A stretch of 64,000 bases of DNA from Prauserella cavernicola (GCF_016595675.1 NZ_JAENJH010000006.1:310001-374000); one strand, 5' to 3'; shown: positions 15,207 to 23,790, counted from the stretch's first letter. Program-made: numbers and translations. Notes: generated from the letters alone by a model not told the origin.

Positions 15207-17156
15207 TCAGCGGCCGTGCCACGCGGAGTTGCGCAGCAGCCGCAGCCCGTTGAGTCCGACGATGATCGTCGAGCCCTCGTGCCCGGCGACGCCGAGCGGC
15301 AGTGGGAGTGTGCCGATGAGGTCCCACAGCACGAGCACGGTGATGAACGTGGCCGCGATCGCGAGGTTGGCGGCGACCACCCGCCGGGCCCTGCGCGCCA
15401 GGGAGAGCAGCTGCGGGATGGTCGTGAGGTCGTCGCGCACGATGATCGCGTCGGCCGTTCGCAGGGTCAGGTCGGCTCCCGCGCCGCCCATCGCGATGCC
15501 CGTGTGTGCGGCGGCCAGCGCCGGAGCGTCGTTGATGCCGTCGCCCACCACGGTCAGCCGCGCACCGGTGGCTTCGAGCTCCCTGACGGCGGCGACCTTG
15601 TCGTCGGGCAGGAGTCCGGCGCGGACGTCGGACACGCCGACCTCGCCGGCGAGCCGGCGTGCCGCCGTGTCGTGGTCCCCGGTCAGCAGGACGGGCGCGG
15701 TGCCGGTCAGCTCGGTCACCGCCGCGACGGTCGAGGCCGCTTCCGGGCGCACCTGGTCGCTGATCGCCAGCACCGCGATCGGCCTGCGTTCGCACAGCAC
15801 CACGACGGCGGTCTGTCCCCCCGCATGCAGCGTGGCCACGGTGTCGGCGGCATCGCCAGGCTCGCTCAGCAGCGCGGCGGGGGAGCCGACCTGGATGAAG
15901 CGGTCCTCGACGAGCGCGGACACCCCGCGTCCCGGCTGGGCGCTGAACTCCTCGGCCGAGGGCACGGTAAGCCCGCGCCCGCGCGCGGCGGAGACCACGG
16001 CCGAGCCGAGCGGATGCTCGCTCGGGTACTCCGCTCCGGCCGCCAGCCGAAGTACCCGGTCCTCGGTGAACGTGTCCGTGGCGAGCAGCTGTACTCCCGT
16101 CAGTTCCGGGGTCCCGCGCGTGAGGGTGCCGGTCTTGTCGAACGCGACGCGCGTGGTGCCGGCGAGACGTTCGAGGACGACGGCGGACTTCACCAGCACG
16201 CCGTGCCGTCCGGCGTTGGCGATCGCGGCCAGCAGCGGCGGCATCGTCGCCAGCACCACCGCGCACGGTGAGGCCACGATCATGAAGGTCATCGCCCGCA
16301 ACAGCGCGTCCTCGAAGGAATCGCCCCACAGCAACGGAAGCACGAAGATCGCGAGCGTCGCCGCGACCATGCCGAGTGAGTACCGTTGCTCGATCTTCTC
16401 GATGAACAGCTGGGTCCGGGCCTTGGTGCGGCTCGCCTCCTCGACCCTGGCGGCGATCCGGGCCACCACCGAGTCCGCCGCGCGGCGCTGCACCCGCACC
16501 CGCAACGCGCCGGTCCCGTTGAGGGTTCCGGCGAAAGCCTCGTCGCCGACGGTCTTGTCCACCGGCAACGGTTCGCCGGTGATCGTGGCCTGATCGACCT
16601 CGCTCGCACCGGCCACCACGGTGCCGTCCGCGGGAATCCGCTCGCCGGGCCGGACGAGCACCACCTCGCCGACGGCCAGGTCCGCCGCGGGCACCGCGGT
16701 CTCCCCGCCGTCCTCGTCGATGCGCGTGGCCGTGTCCGGTGCCAGCTCGAGGAGGCCACGAACGGAGTCCTCGGTGCGGGCGGTCGCCAGTGCCTCCAGT
16801 GCACCCGAGGTGGCGAAGATGACGATCAGTAGCGCTCCGTCCAGCACCTGCCCGATCGCCGCCGCGCCGACCGCCGCGACCACCATCAGCAGATCCACGT
16901 CCAGGGTCCTCTCCCGCAGCGCCTGGAGTCCGGACCAGCCCGGCTCCCACCCGCCCGCGGCGTAGCAGGCCAGGAACAGGCCCCAGTAGAGCCACACCGG
17001 GCCGCTCAGCAGGTACACGGCGAGTCCGACGAGGAACAGCGCCAGCGCCGCGGCGGCCCATCGGGTCTCCGGGAGCGCGAACATCCCTCTCCGCCGCGCC
17101 GGGGCGGTCGCCACCGTCGGCGAGTCGATACCGGCCGTCGCCGTGTCCGTCGTCAT
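15207..17156 (-). CDS. ctpJ: P1B-4-type metal-exporting ATPase (CtpJ/NmtA-like)
   Basis: This 649-residue P-type ATPase exports a transition metal from the cytoplasm. It has TGEP in the actuator domain, the phosphorylated Asp in DKTGTLTRG, the SEHPLG motif and GDGINDAPAL in the nucleotide/hinge region. The membrane signature SPC in VASPCAVVL together with HEGST near the C-terminus defines the P1B-4 class (Co, Ni or Fe). There is no N-terminal CxxC metal domain. GGAGGT just upstream selects the ATG at 17156. It is divergent from an NmtR-type sensor, as ctpJ is in Mycobacterium tuberculosis, so Ni(II)/Co(II) efflux is the likely role. Confidence 0.9.
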   Translation of the reverse strand: MTTDTATAGIDSPTVATAPARRRGMFALPETRWAAAALALFLVGLAVYLLSGPVWLYWGLFLACYAAGGWEPGWSGLQALRERTLDVDLLMVVAAVGAAAIGQVLDGALLIVIFATSGALEALATARTEDSVRGLLELAPDTATRIDEDGGETAVPAADLAVGEVVLVRPGERIPADGTVVAGASEVDQATITGEPLPVDKTVGDEAFAGTLNGTGALRVRVQRRAADSVVARIAARVEEASRTKARTQLFIEKIEQRYSLGMVAATLAIFVLPLLWGDSFEDALLRAMTFMIVASPCAVVLATMPPLLAAIANAGRHGVLVKSAVVLERLAGTTRVAFDKTGTLTRGTPELTGVQLLATDTFTEDRVLRLAAGAEYPSEHPLGSAVVSAARGRGLTVPSAEEFSAQPGRGVSALVEDRFIQVGSPAALLSEPGDAADTVATLHAGGQTAVVVLCERRPIAVLAISDQVRPEAASTVAAVTELTGTAPVLLTGDHDTAARRLAGEVGVSDVRAGLLPDDKVAAVRELEATGARLTVVGDGINDAPALAAAHTGIAMGGAGADLTLRTADAIIVRDDLTTIPQLLSLARRARRVVAANLAIAATFITVLVLWDLIGTLPLPLGVAGHEGSTIIVGLNGLRLLRNSAWHGR

Positions 17157-17198
17157 CAGCACCTCCGGGCCACTGTCGCGGCCAAGATAGCAGAAAGA

Positions 17199-17214
17199 AT
17201 GAAGACGTCTTCAT
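17199..17214. promoter_or_regulatory. NmtR operator palindrome
   Basis: ATGAAGACGTCTTCAT is a perfect 16-bp palindrome in the 85-bp gap between the divergent ATPase and nmtR genes. Its ATGAA...TTCAT ends match the known SmtB/NmtR-type operators. Confidence 0.8.
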
Positions 17215-17241
17215 ATGTTTGACGTGAGCTAGGCTACGCGC

Positions 17242-17601
17242 ATGGGACATGGGGTTCGGGGCGAGGACCGCCCGGTCGACCGGCTGGACGCGGCCTCGGC
17301 CGCGCACGTGGCGACCACCCTGCAGGCCCTGGCCACCCCCAGCAGGCTGCTCATCCTGGCCGAGCTGCGGCATGGTCCGCTGCCGGTCACCGCGTTGGCC
17401 GAGGCCATCGGGATGGAACAGTCCGCGGTGTCCCACCAGCTACGGCTGCTGCGCAACCTCGGCCTGGTCACCGGAACCCGCACCGGCCGCAACATCGTCT
17501 ACAGCCTCTACGACAACCACGTCGCCCAGTTGCTCGACGAGGCCGTCTACCACAGTGAGCATCTCCGGCTCGGCCTCGCCGACCGGCCCACCACGGCCTG
17601 A
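17242..17601 (+). CDS. nmtR: NmtR, Ni(II)/Co(II)-responsive ArsR/SmtB repressor
   Basis: This 119-residue winged-helix repressor looks very close to M. tuberculosis NmtR. It has the N-terminal MGHG, the DNA-recognition segment GMEQSAVSHQLRLLRN and the alpha-5 metal site in DNHVAQLLDEAVYHSEH, whose Asp and three His residues are the Ni/Co ligands. The N-terminal His3 is also kept. It should release the 17199-17214 operator when nickel or cobalt binds, switching on the divergent ATPase gene. ATG at 17242 gives exactly the mycobacterial N-terminus. Confidence 0.93.
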   Translation: MGHGVRGEDRPVDRLDAASAAHVATTLQALATPSRLLILAELRHGPLPVTALAEAIGMEQSAVSHQLRLLRNLGLVTGTRTGRNIVYSLYDNHVAQLLDEAVYHSEHLRLGLADRPTTA

Positions 17602-17625
17602 CGACGGCGCCGGCCGCGGCCGGGG

Positions 17626-17976
17626 TCAGTCGTGGTCGGGCAGGCCCAGGACGTGGTGCTCCGCGGCGTTGAGCGCCTCGGCGAGCAGGCGGCGGACGTG
17701 GCCACCCCTGGCGCTGTAGAGCGAGCGCCGCCCGTCGCGGCGAACGGAGACCAATCCGGCGAGCTTCAGTTTGGCCAGGTGCTGGGAGACGACCGGCCTT
17801 GCCACCAGGACCGCCTCGGCGAGACTCGCCACGTCGTGCTCGCTGCCGCTGAGCAACCAGAGGATCCGCATCCGGGTCGGTTCGGCGAGCATGCGCAGCG
17901 CCGTCGTGGCGACGTCGATCTGATCCGGCGGCGGCAACGTGTGCCATTGGCCACCAGATACATCATGTGCATACAT
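17626..17976 (-). CDS. KmtR-like ArsR/SmtB metal sensor
   Basis: This 116-residue ArsR protein has the helix-turn-helix ARPVVSQHLAKLKLAGL and a C-terminal helix GGHVRRLLAEALNAAEHH with several His residues. The N-terminus MYAHD and the C-terminus resemble KmtR, the second Ni/Co sensor of M. tuberculosis. The ATG at 17976 gives that N-terminus; a GTG at 17982 is also in frame. It faces the MFS exporter at 18043 and is convergent with nmtR. It probably represses the exporter and itself through the palindrome overlapping its start. Metal specificity is inferred from family resemblance. Confidence 0.82.
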   Translation of the reverse strand: MYAHDVSGGQWHTLPPPDQIDVATTALRMLAEPTRMRILWLLSGSEHDVASLAEAVLVARPVVSQHLAKLKLAGLVSVRRDGRRSLYSARGGHVRRLLAEALNAAEHHVLGLPDHD

Positions 17977-17982
17977 GTGCAC
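17967..17982. promoter_or_regulatory. Candidate operator for the KmtR-like sensor
   Basis: GTGCA-N6-TGCAC forms a 16-bp palindrome, and ATGTGCA is also repeated directly at 17965 and 17975. It overlaps the start of the ArsR gene and lies 61 bp before the divergent MFS start. Confidence 0.55.
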
Positions 17983-18042
17983 CTATCATGGGCTGAAGGA
18001 TTGTTCTCGTGCGAGAGCCTAGCCGGTGACAGGAGCGTGTCC

Positions 18043-19383
18043 GTGTCGTCGTTGTTCGCCCACCGCGACTACCGTCAGCTGTTCACCGCCCAGGTGGTGG
18101 CCCTGTTCGGCACCGGATTGACGACCGTCGCGCTCGGGCTGCTCGCCTACGAACTCGCCGGTGCGGACGCGGGTGCGGTGCTCGGGACCGCGCTGGCGAT
18201 CAAGATGATCACCTACGTGGTGGTGGCCCCGGTGGTGGCGGCGTTCGCCGACCGTGTGCCGCGGCGGCTGTTCCTGGTCCTGCTCGACCTGGCCAGGGCG
18301 GGCGTGGTGCTGGCGCTGCCGTTCGTCACGCAGGTGTGGCAGATCTACGTGCTCATCGTCGTGCTGCAGGCGGCCTCCGCCGCCTTCACTCCGACGTTCC
18401 AGGCGGTGTTGCCCGACATCCTCGTCGACGAACGGGACTACACGAAGGCGCTGTCGGCCTCGCAGCTGGCCACCACGATGGAGAACCTGCTGAGCCCGGT
18501 GATCGCCGCGGCGCTGCTGAGCGTGATCAGTTTCCACTGGTTGTTCGCGGGCACGTCGGCCGGTTTTCTCGCCTCGGCCGTGCTGGTGCTGTCCACGCGG
18601 GTTCCCGACGCGCACCGCAGCGAGCGCGGCGGTGTGTGGGATCGCACCGTGGCCGGCGGGCGGATCTTCGCCGCGACGCCGCGGTTGCGGGGCGTCGTCG
18701 GGTTCAACCTGGTGGTCGCCGCCGCCGGGGCCGTGGTGATCGTCAACACCGTGAACTTCGTGCGCGACACGCTGGGCCGTGGGCAGGCCGACGTCGCCTG
18801 GCTGCTCGCCGCCAACGGCGCAGGCACGATGGTGACGGCGCTGGTGCTGCCGACGGTCCTCGGCCGGGTCTCCGAGCGGTCGGTGATGAGCTGCGGTGCC
18901 GGGCTGGCGCTCACCGGGCTCACCGGTGCCATTCTTCTCTCCACTGTGGATAGTGGGGAGTGGCGATGGTCCGCGGCGCTCGTGATCTGGTCGGTGACCG
19001 GAGCCGGGACGGGCCTGGTGCTGACGCCCATCGGCCGCGTCCTGCGACGCTCGTCCCGCCACACCGACCGCGCGGCGGTGTTCGCCGCCCAGTTCTCCCT
19101 GTCGCACGCGTGCTGGTTGCTCACCTACCCGATCGCGGGGTGGGTGGCGACCGAGCTCGGGTTCACGCAGGCCTGGCTGGTGCTCGCCGTGCTGGCCGTC
19201 GCAGGCGCGGTGACGGCGTGGAACTCCTGGCCCCGGCGCGAGCACACGGTGCTGGAACACGTGCACAGCGCACCTCCGAGCGACGCCGAACACCTGGTGG
19301 GGGCCGCCGTCGGCGCAGAAGGGACCCACCGGCACTCGCACGAGTTCGTGATCGACCACGACCACCGGCGCTGGCCCTCGTAG
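18043..19383 (+). CDS. MFS exporter with His-rich C-terminal tail (probable metal efflux)
   Basis: This 446-residue transporter has 12 predicted membrane segments and the cytoplasmic-loop signature FADRVPRRLFL. The C-terminal tail, about 45 residues after the last helix, contains ten His residues in patches such as THRHSHEF and DHDHRRW, which suggests metal binding. GTG at 18043 lies seven bases after AGGAG, better placed than the GTG at 18037. It is divergent from a KmtR-like sensor and beside the nmtR/ATPase pair. NreB-type nickel exporters have a similar layout. The metal is inferred. Confidence 0.82.
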   Translation: MSSLFAHRDYRQLFTAQVVALFGTGLTTVALGLLAYELAGADAGAVLGTALAIKMITYVVVAPVVAAFADRVPRRLFLVLLDLARAGVVLALPFVTQVWQIYVLIVVLQAASAAFTPTFQAVLPDILVDERDYTKALSASQLATTMENLLSPVIAAALLSVISFHWLFAGTSAGFLASAVLVLSTRVPDAHRSERGGVWDRTVAGGRIFAATPRLRGVVGFNLVVAAAGAVVIVNTVNFVRDTLGRGQADVAWLLAANGAGTMVTALVLPTVLGRVSERSVMSCGAGLALTGLTGAILLSTVDSGEWRWSAALVIWSVTGAGTGLVLTPIGRVLRRSSRHTDRAAVFAAQFSLSHACWLLTYPIAGWVATELGFTQAWLVLAVLAVAGAVTAWNSWPRREHTVLEHVHSAPPSDAEHLVGAAVGAEGTHRHSHEFVIDHDHRRWPS

Positions 19384-19399
19384 CGAGCAGCCGCCCGCC

Positions 19400-19413
19400 G
19401 GGACTTGCGCCCC
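19400..19413 (-). promoter_or_regulatory. DevR/DosR-box-like site before the SulP gene
   Basis: On the minus strand this reads GGGGC-GCAA-GTCCC. That matches the core of the mycobacterial DosR box (GGGAC-N4-GTCCC) with one mismatch. It lies 35 bp before the SulP start, and the same GGGGC-N4-GTCCC pattern recurs at 21247. Confidence 0.4.
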
Positions 19414-19448
19414 TACCCGCCGCCTCCGCCGGTGACGACCGTGGGGTG

Positions 19449-21239
19449 ATGAGGGGAGCGGGCACGGTCTCGCGGTACGGCCCGCGGATCCTGCCGGGGC
19501 TGCGGCAGTTCCGCGGTTACCGGCGACAGTGGCTCACCGGCGATCTCCTCGCCGGGGTCACCGTCGCCGCCTACCTCGTTCCGCAGGTCATGGCCTACGC
19601 CTCGGTGGCAGGCCTGCCTCCGGTCACCGGGCTGTGGGCGGCGGTGGGCCCGCTCGCGGTCTACGTGTTGTTCGGATCGTCGCGGCAGTTGTCGGTGGGC
19701 CCGGAATCCACGACCGCGTTGATGACCGCCGTGGCGCTCGCGCCGCTCGCGGCAGGCGACCCGGCCCGGTACGCGACGCTCGCGGCCATGCTGGCCGTGC
19801 TCGTCGGTGCCGTGTGCCTGCTCGGCAGCCTCGTGCGCCTCGGCGTCCTCGCGGAGCTGCTCTCGAAACCCGTGCTCGTCGGATATCTCTGCGGAATCGC
19901 AGTCGTCATGATCGCCAGTCAGCTGGGCAGGTTCACCGGCGTCCCGGTCGACGGGGAGAGCTTCGTCGCGCTCGTGCGTTCGTTCGCGGCGGAGGCCGGG
20001 ACGGTGCACTGGCCGACGCTCGCGCTCAGCAGTGCGATCCTGCTCGCGCTGCTGCTCGCCGACCGGCTGGTGCCCCGGCTACCGGCGCCGCTGATCGCGA
20101 TCCTGCTCGCGACCCTCGTGGTCGCGGTCTTTTCCCTGCAGCGGTACGGGATCGCCGTCGTGGGCGACATCCCGTCCGGGCTGCCGGTGCCGGGGTTGTC
20201 CTCGGTCTCCTCCGCCGACCTGCTGGCGCTGGCCCTGCCCGCCGCGGGGATCGCGATCGTTGGCTTCTCGGACAACGTGCTGACCGCGCGCGCGTTCGCG
20301 GGCCGGGCAGGGCACGGTGTGGAGGTCAACCAGGAACTGGCCGCGCTCGGCGCCATCAACGTGTCGTCCGGGCTGCTGCACGGGTTTCCGGTCAGCTGCA
20401 GTGGCAGCCGCACGGCTCTCGGCGACGCTGTCGGCAGCCGTACGCAGCTGTACTCGGTGACCGCGTTGGCCGCTGTGCTCGTGACGCTGCTCGTGGCGGG
20501 GCCGCTGCTCGCCCGCTTCCCGGTCGCGGCACTGGCCGCGCTCGTCGTGTACGCCGCACTGCGGTTGATCAACGTGCGAGAGTTCCGCCGCATCGCCCGG
20601 TTCCGGCACAGCGAGTTGCTTCTCGCGCTGGGCACGACCGTCGGGGTGCTGGCGCTCGGGGTCCTCTACGGCGTGCTGGCCGCGGTGGCACTGTCCATCG
20701 TGGATCTGTTGCGCAAGCTGGCGCGCCCGCACGACGCGATCCTCGGCTATGTGGCCGGTGTGCCGGGCATGCACGACGTCGACGACTACCCGGCCGCCCA
20801 GCCGGTGCCGGGACTCGTCGTCTACCGCTACGACGCGCCGTTGTGCTTCGCCAATGCCGAGGACTTCCGCCGCCGCGCGCTGGCGTCGCTCGACTCGCCG
20901 ACGGCGCGGCCAGAGCCGGTGGAGTGGTTCCTGCTCAACGCCGAGGCCAACGTGGAGATCGACGTGACCGGCGCCGACGCGGTGGAACAGCTCCGCGCCG
21001 AGCTCAGCCACCGCGGCATCACCTTCGCCATCGCGAGAGTGAAGCAGGATCTGCGGGACAAGCTGGTCGCGGCAGGTCTCGCCGAACGCATCGGCACCGA
21101 GTACCTCTTCATGACCCTGCCGAGCGCCATCGCCGCCTACACCAGGGCCTACGCCGGCCGGCACGGCGCTCTGCCGCCCGGCATGGTCACGCCGGTGGTG
21201 CCACCTGACCCGATGCGGCCCGAGCCGGACAGCGAATGA
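19449..21239 (+). CDS. SulP/SLC26-family anion transporter with STAS domain
   Basis: This 596-residue protein has a membrane domain of 10-14 segments (residues 20-440), beginning with the SulP signature LAGVTVAAYLVPQVMAYASVAG. A cytoplasmic STAS domain follows at about residues 460-570. Family members carry sulfate, bicarbonate or other anions; the substrate cannot be read from sequence. ATG at 19449 is the start closest to the conserved region. It is followed by two CBS proteins on the same strand, and similar possible dormancy-type boxes precede both units, so shared regulation is likely. A long antisense frame across it is not a gene. Confidence 0.9.
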   Translation: MRGAGTVSRYGPRILPGLRQFRGYRRQWLTGDLLAGVTVAAYLVPQVMAYASVAGLPPVTGLWAAVGPLAVYVLFGSSRQLSVGPESTTALMTAVALAPLAAGDPARYATLAAMLAVLVGAVCLLGSLVRLGVLAELLSKPVLVGYLCGIAVVMIASQLGRFTGVPVDGESFVALVRSFAAEAGTVHWPTLALSSAILLALLLADRLVPRLPAPLIAILLATLVVAVFSLQRYGIAVVGDIPSGLPVPGLSSVSSADLLALALPAAGIAIVGFSDNVLTARAFAGRAGHGVEVNQELAALGAINVSSGLLHGFPVSCSGSRTALGDAVGSRTQLYSVTALAAVLVTLLVAGPLLARFPVAALAALVVYAALRLINVREFRRIARFRHSELLLALGTTVGVLALGVLYGVLAAVALSIVDLLRKLARPHDAILGYVAGVPGMHDVDDYPAAQPVPGLVVYRYDAPLCFANAEDFRRRALASLDSPTARPEPVEWFLLNAEANVEIDVTGADAVEQLRAELSHRGITFAIARVKQDLRDKLVAAGLAERIGTEYLFMTLPSAIAAYTRAYAGRHGALPPGMVTPVVPPDPMRPEPDSE

Positions 21240-21246
21240 CCCGGCA

Positions 21247-21260
21247 GGGGCATTGGTCCC
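21247..21260 (+). promoter_or_regulatory. DevR/DosR-box-like site before the CBS genes
   Basis: GGGGC-ATTG-GTCCC differs by one base from the DosR-box core GGGAC-N4-GTCCC. A nested inverted repeat (TTGGTCCCGTG with CCACGGGGACCAA) overlaps it at 21253-21276. It lies 112 bp before the first CBS gene. Confidence 0.45.
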
Positions 21261-21372
21261 GTGCCACGGGGACCAACGCAGGCAGCGCGGGCCAGGGCGG
21301 GCTCGTAGCGTCCGGGTCAGGGATGCCGGTGATCCGGGCCCGGGCAGCCTCCGGCGACGTGAGGAGCACGCC

Positions 21373-21954
21373 ATGCACGCCCGCGACATCATGAGCAGGC
21401 CCGTCGTCACGGTGTACCCGGACACGACGGTCCTCGACGCGATCGCCTTGCTGCTGCGGTACGGGTTCGCCGCGCTGCTCGTCGTCGACGAGGACGACCA
21501 TGCCGTCGGCATCTTCACGGAGGCCGACGCGCTGCGAGCGCAGACGGCCGCGAGCGATGCCCCTGCCGAGGCTGCCGTGGCGTCGTCGATGACGAGCCCG
21601 GTCGAGGTGGTCACCGCCGACACCGATGTGGTGCGGATCGGCCAGAAGATGCTGACAGACGGTCTGCGCTGCATCCCGGTCGTGGACGACGGCGTCCTGG
21701 TCGGGGTCGTCAGCAGGCGCGACCTGTTGCATCCACTGGTGCGCCAGGACGACGCGATCGCCGCGCAGCTGCGCGGGCTGCTCGCCGACTACGACGGCCA
21801 TCGGCACCGGTGGACCGTCGAGGTGGCGGGCGGAATGGCGACGATCAGGGGAGAGTTCGCCGACGCCGCCGAGCGGAGCATGCTGGACGCCCTCGCCAAG
21901 ACCGTTCCCGGCGTGCTCCGGACCCAGCTGCTCGCCCGGCCCGCGAACGTGTGA
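21373..21954 (+). CDS. CBS-pair protein with C-terminal BON-like domain
   Basis: This 193-residue cytoplasmic protein has two CBS motifs: residues 1-55 (ARDIMSRPVVTVYPDTTVLD) and 70-125 (SMTSPVEVV, VGVVSRRDLL). A short BON-like C-terminus lies at about 140-190. CBS pairs bind adenosine nucleotides and often act as energy sensors. The layout resembles the hypoxic-response protein Hrp1 plus a BON domain. GAGGAG seven bases before the ATG at 21373 fixes the start. It is 32 bp from a paralogue, with which it probably forms an operon. Confidence 0.88.
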   Translation: MHARDIMSRPVVTVYPDTTVLDAIALLLRYGFAALLVVDEDDHAVGIFTEADALRAQTAASDAPAEAAVASSMTSPVEVVTADTDVVRIGQKMLTDGLRCIPVVDDGVLVGVVSRRDLLHPLVRQDDAIAAQLRGLLADYDGHRHRWTVEVAGGMATIRGEFADAAERSMLDALAKTVPGVLRTQLLARPANV

Positions 21955-21986
21955 GCACGGCGCGATCCCTGTCAGGGGAGTGGGAG

Positions 21987-22589
21987 ATGTTGGCACGCGA
22001 GGTGATGAGCGCTCCGGTGGTGACGGTGACTCCGGACACCCCGGTCAGGACCGCGGCGGCCCTGCTCGCCGATCGAGGGTTCACCGCGTTGCCCGTGGTG
22101 GACGACGACGGCTGGCTGCTCGGCGTCGTCACCGAGGCCGACCTGGTGCGCGGCCGGTTCCGGCAGGACATCCGCTCGCCCCACGACGGTGAGGTCGCCG
22201 AGCCCTCGGCGGGATCGACGACGGGGGAGGTGATGACCGCTCCCGCCGTGGCCGTGAGCGTTCTGCTCGACGTCGTCGAGATCGTCCGCGTGATGCTGGA
22301 CGAGGGGCTGCGCAGCGTTCCCGTGGTGGACGGCGAGCGGGTGGTCGGCATCGTCAGCCGCAGGGACCTCGTGCGCATGCTCGCCAGAGACGACGAGCGG
22401 CTGGCCCGCGACGTGCGCAACCGGCTCGCCATGGTCGGCACGCCCGATCGCTGGTCCGTGCGGGTCGCCGATGGCGTCGTGACGATCACCGACCCGCGCG
22501 ACGACGAGGCGGACCGCCACGTCGCCACCGTGCTCGCGGAGAGCGTGCCGGGGGTCCTGCGGGTGCGATGCGTCCACGACCCGGCGTGA
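21987..22589 (+). CDS. CBS-pair protein with C-terminal BON-like domain, paralogue
   Basis: This 200-residue protein has the same order as its neighbour. CBS1 is at about residues 1-55 (AREVMSAPVVTVTPDTPVR), CBS2 at about 85-140 (EVMTAPAVAVSV, VGIVSRRDLV) and a BON-like end around RWSVRVADGVVTITD. The two proteins are clearly duplicates that have diverged. ATG at 21987 follows GGGGAGTGGGAG. It is likely a nucleotide-responsive regulator or partner of a stress protein or transporter; the SulP gene upstream is an obvious but unproven candidate. Confidence 0.88.
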   Translation: MLAREVMSAPVVTVTPDTPVRTAAALLADRGFTALPVVDDDGWLLGVVTEADLVRGRFRQDIRSPHDGEVAEPSAGSTTGEVMTAPAVAVSVLLDVVEIVRVMLDEGLRSVPVVDGERVVGIVSRRDLVRMLARDDERLARDVRNRLAMVGTPDRWSVRVADGVVTITDPRDDEADRHVATVLAESVPGVLRVRCVHDPA

Positions 22590-22608
22590 GCGCACCGGCC
22601 GGGGCGGT

Positions 22609-22989
22609 TCAGGTGTCCTGCTCGTCCTGGTCCGAGTCGGTTTCCCAGCGATGGACGTAGTCGGCGATCGGCCGGAGCGCGGTGACGAGATCGGCGCCCC
22701 GGGGCGTCAGCCGGTAGCGGATGGTGACCGGCATGGTGGGGACGACCGTGCGTTCGACGAGCCGGGATGCCTCCAGCTGTGTCAGACGCAGCGTGAGCAT
22801 GCGTGCCGAGAGACCGGTGACGGCCGTGGTGATGTCGGTGAAGCGTTCGGCACCGCGGGCCAGTGCGAGCAAGATGCTCGGCGACCACCGCTGGCCGACG
22901 ACTTCCAGGACATGGCTGGCGTGCTTGCAGTCGGCCTCGTCGGCGTCGCGCCATGCCACGGGTGATCGGGGTGTCCGCTTCGATGCCAC
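22609..22989 (-). CDS. HxlR-family transcriptional regulator
   Basis: This 126-residue winged-helix protein has the HxlR signature: the cysteine in DEADCKHASHVLEVVG, the core VGQRWSPSILLALARG, and the beta-wing around VRYRLTPRGADL. The cysteine may sense redox or electrophiles, as in HypR/YodB; this is inference. It is divergent from the azoreductase at 23137, with two identical-pattern operators in the gap. The GTG at 22989 overlaps the first operator, so its transcript may be leaderless. No other in-frame start precedes the conserved region. Confidence 0.9.
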   Translation of the reverse strand: MASKRTPRSPVAWRDADEADCKHASHVLEVVGQRWSPSILLALARGAERFTDITTAVTGLSARMLTLRLTQLEASRLVERTVVPTMPVTIRYRLTPRGADLVTALRPIADYVHRWETDSDQDEQDT

Positions 22990-23048
22990 TTACCGAATGT
23001 AAGTCAGTTACGACGCCGGCGGCAACGGGTCACTTACCAAAGGTAAGT
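22988..23048. promoter_or_regulatory. Two HxlR operators ACTTAC-N5-GTAAGT
   Basis: Perfect six-base half-sites with a five-base spacer lie at 22988-23004 and 23032-23048. Their starts are 44 bp apart, about four helical turns. They fill the gap between the HxlR and azoreductase genes and should control both. Confidence 0.8.
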
Positions 23049-23136
23049 CGGTTACTTGGTGTTTGCGCTTCTGCCTACAGTGGACGCAGCATGGGCGGGT
23101 CCCGATCACGAACATCCGCACCCCAGAAGGACAACC

Positions 23137-23790
23137 GTGTCTCTGTTTCGTCTTGATGCCAGCATTCGCGTGGACGGCTCCACCAGCCGCGCACTGGCCG
23201 ACCTCGTCGAGGACAACTGGAGCAAGGCCGCGCCCGGCTCGTCGGTGACCCGCCGGGACCTCGGCCTCGACCCGATCCCTGGCGACGCGTGGCCCACCGC
23301 CGTCACGGCATGGCCCGCCCCCGAAGCCGGCCGCACCGCGCCCCAGCGGTCCGCGGTCGACCTGGCGAGCTCACTGGTCGACGAGCTCGCAGGCGCCGAC
23401 GCCTACCTGTTCGCCGTGCCGCTGTACAACTTCGGGGTCTCCCAGCACTTCAAGACGTACGTCGACCTCGTCATGACCGACCCGCGCATGGCTCCCGACA
23501 CCGCGTCGGCCACCTCGGGCAAGCCCGGCGTCCTGGTCACCGTGCAGGGCGGCAACTACTCCCCGGGAACCCCCAAGGAGGGCTGGGACCACGCCACCGC
23601 GTGGATGCGCCGCATCCTCGAAGACGTGTGGCACGTCGAACTGGACGTCGTCACCTGCGAGTTCACCCTCGTCGGCGTCAACCCGGCCCTGGACGCCTTC
23701 ACCGACCTGGCCGACCGGATCCGAACCGATGCCGAGCACCAGGCCCGCGAGCGCGGGCGCGCACTCGGCTCGCACCGCGTGGCCGCCTGA
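23137..23790 (+). CDS. FMN-dependent NADH-azoreductase (AzoR-like flavodoxin-fold)
   Basis: This 217-residue protein matches the AzoR/NAD(P)H dehydrogenase flavodoxin-fold family. The FMN-phosphate region is LDASIRVDGSTSRALAD, PLYNFGVSQHFKTYVD is the family signature near residue 95, and VTVQGGNYSPG binds FMN. These enzymes reduce azo dyes and quinones and protect against quinone stress. GTG at 23137 follows AGAAGGA. It is divergent from an HxlR regulator, a pairing known for quinone- and diamide-responsive systems such as yodB/azoR in Bacillus. Confidence 0.92.
   Translation: MSLFRLDASIRVDGSTSRALADLVEDNWSKAAPGSSVTRRDLGLDPIPGDAWPTAVTAWPAPEAGRTAPQRSAVDLASSLVDELAGADAYLFAVPLYNFGVSQHFKTYVDLVMTDPRMAPDTASATSGKPGVLVTVQGGNYSPGTPKEGWDHATAWMRRILEDVWHVELDVVTCEFTLVGVNPALDAFTDLADRIRTDAEHQARERGRALGSHRVAA

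Noticed and set aside
14791-17436. Minus-strand open frame of 881 codons across the ATPase
   Set aside because: It is in a different frame from the motif-complete ATPase, has repetitive Arg/Gly/Ala composition and spans the divergent regulatory gap.
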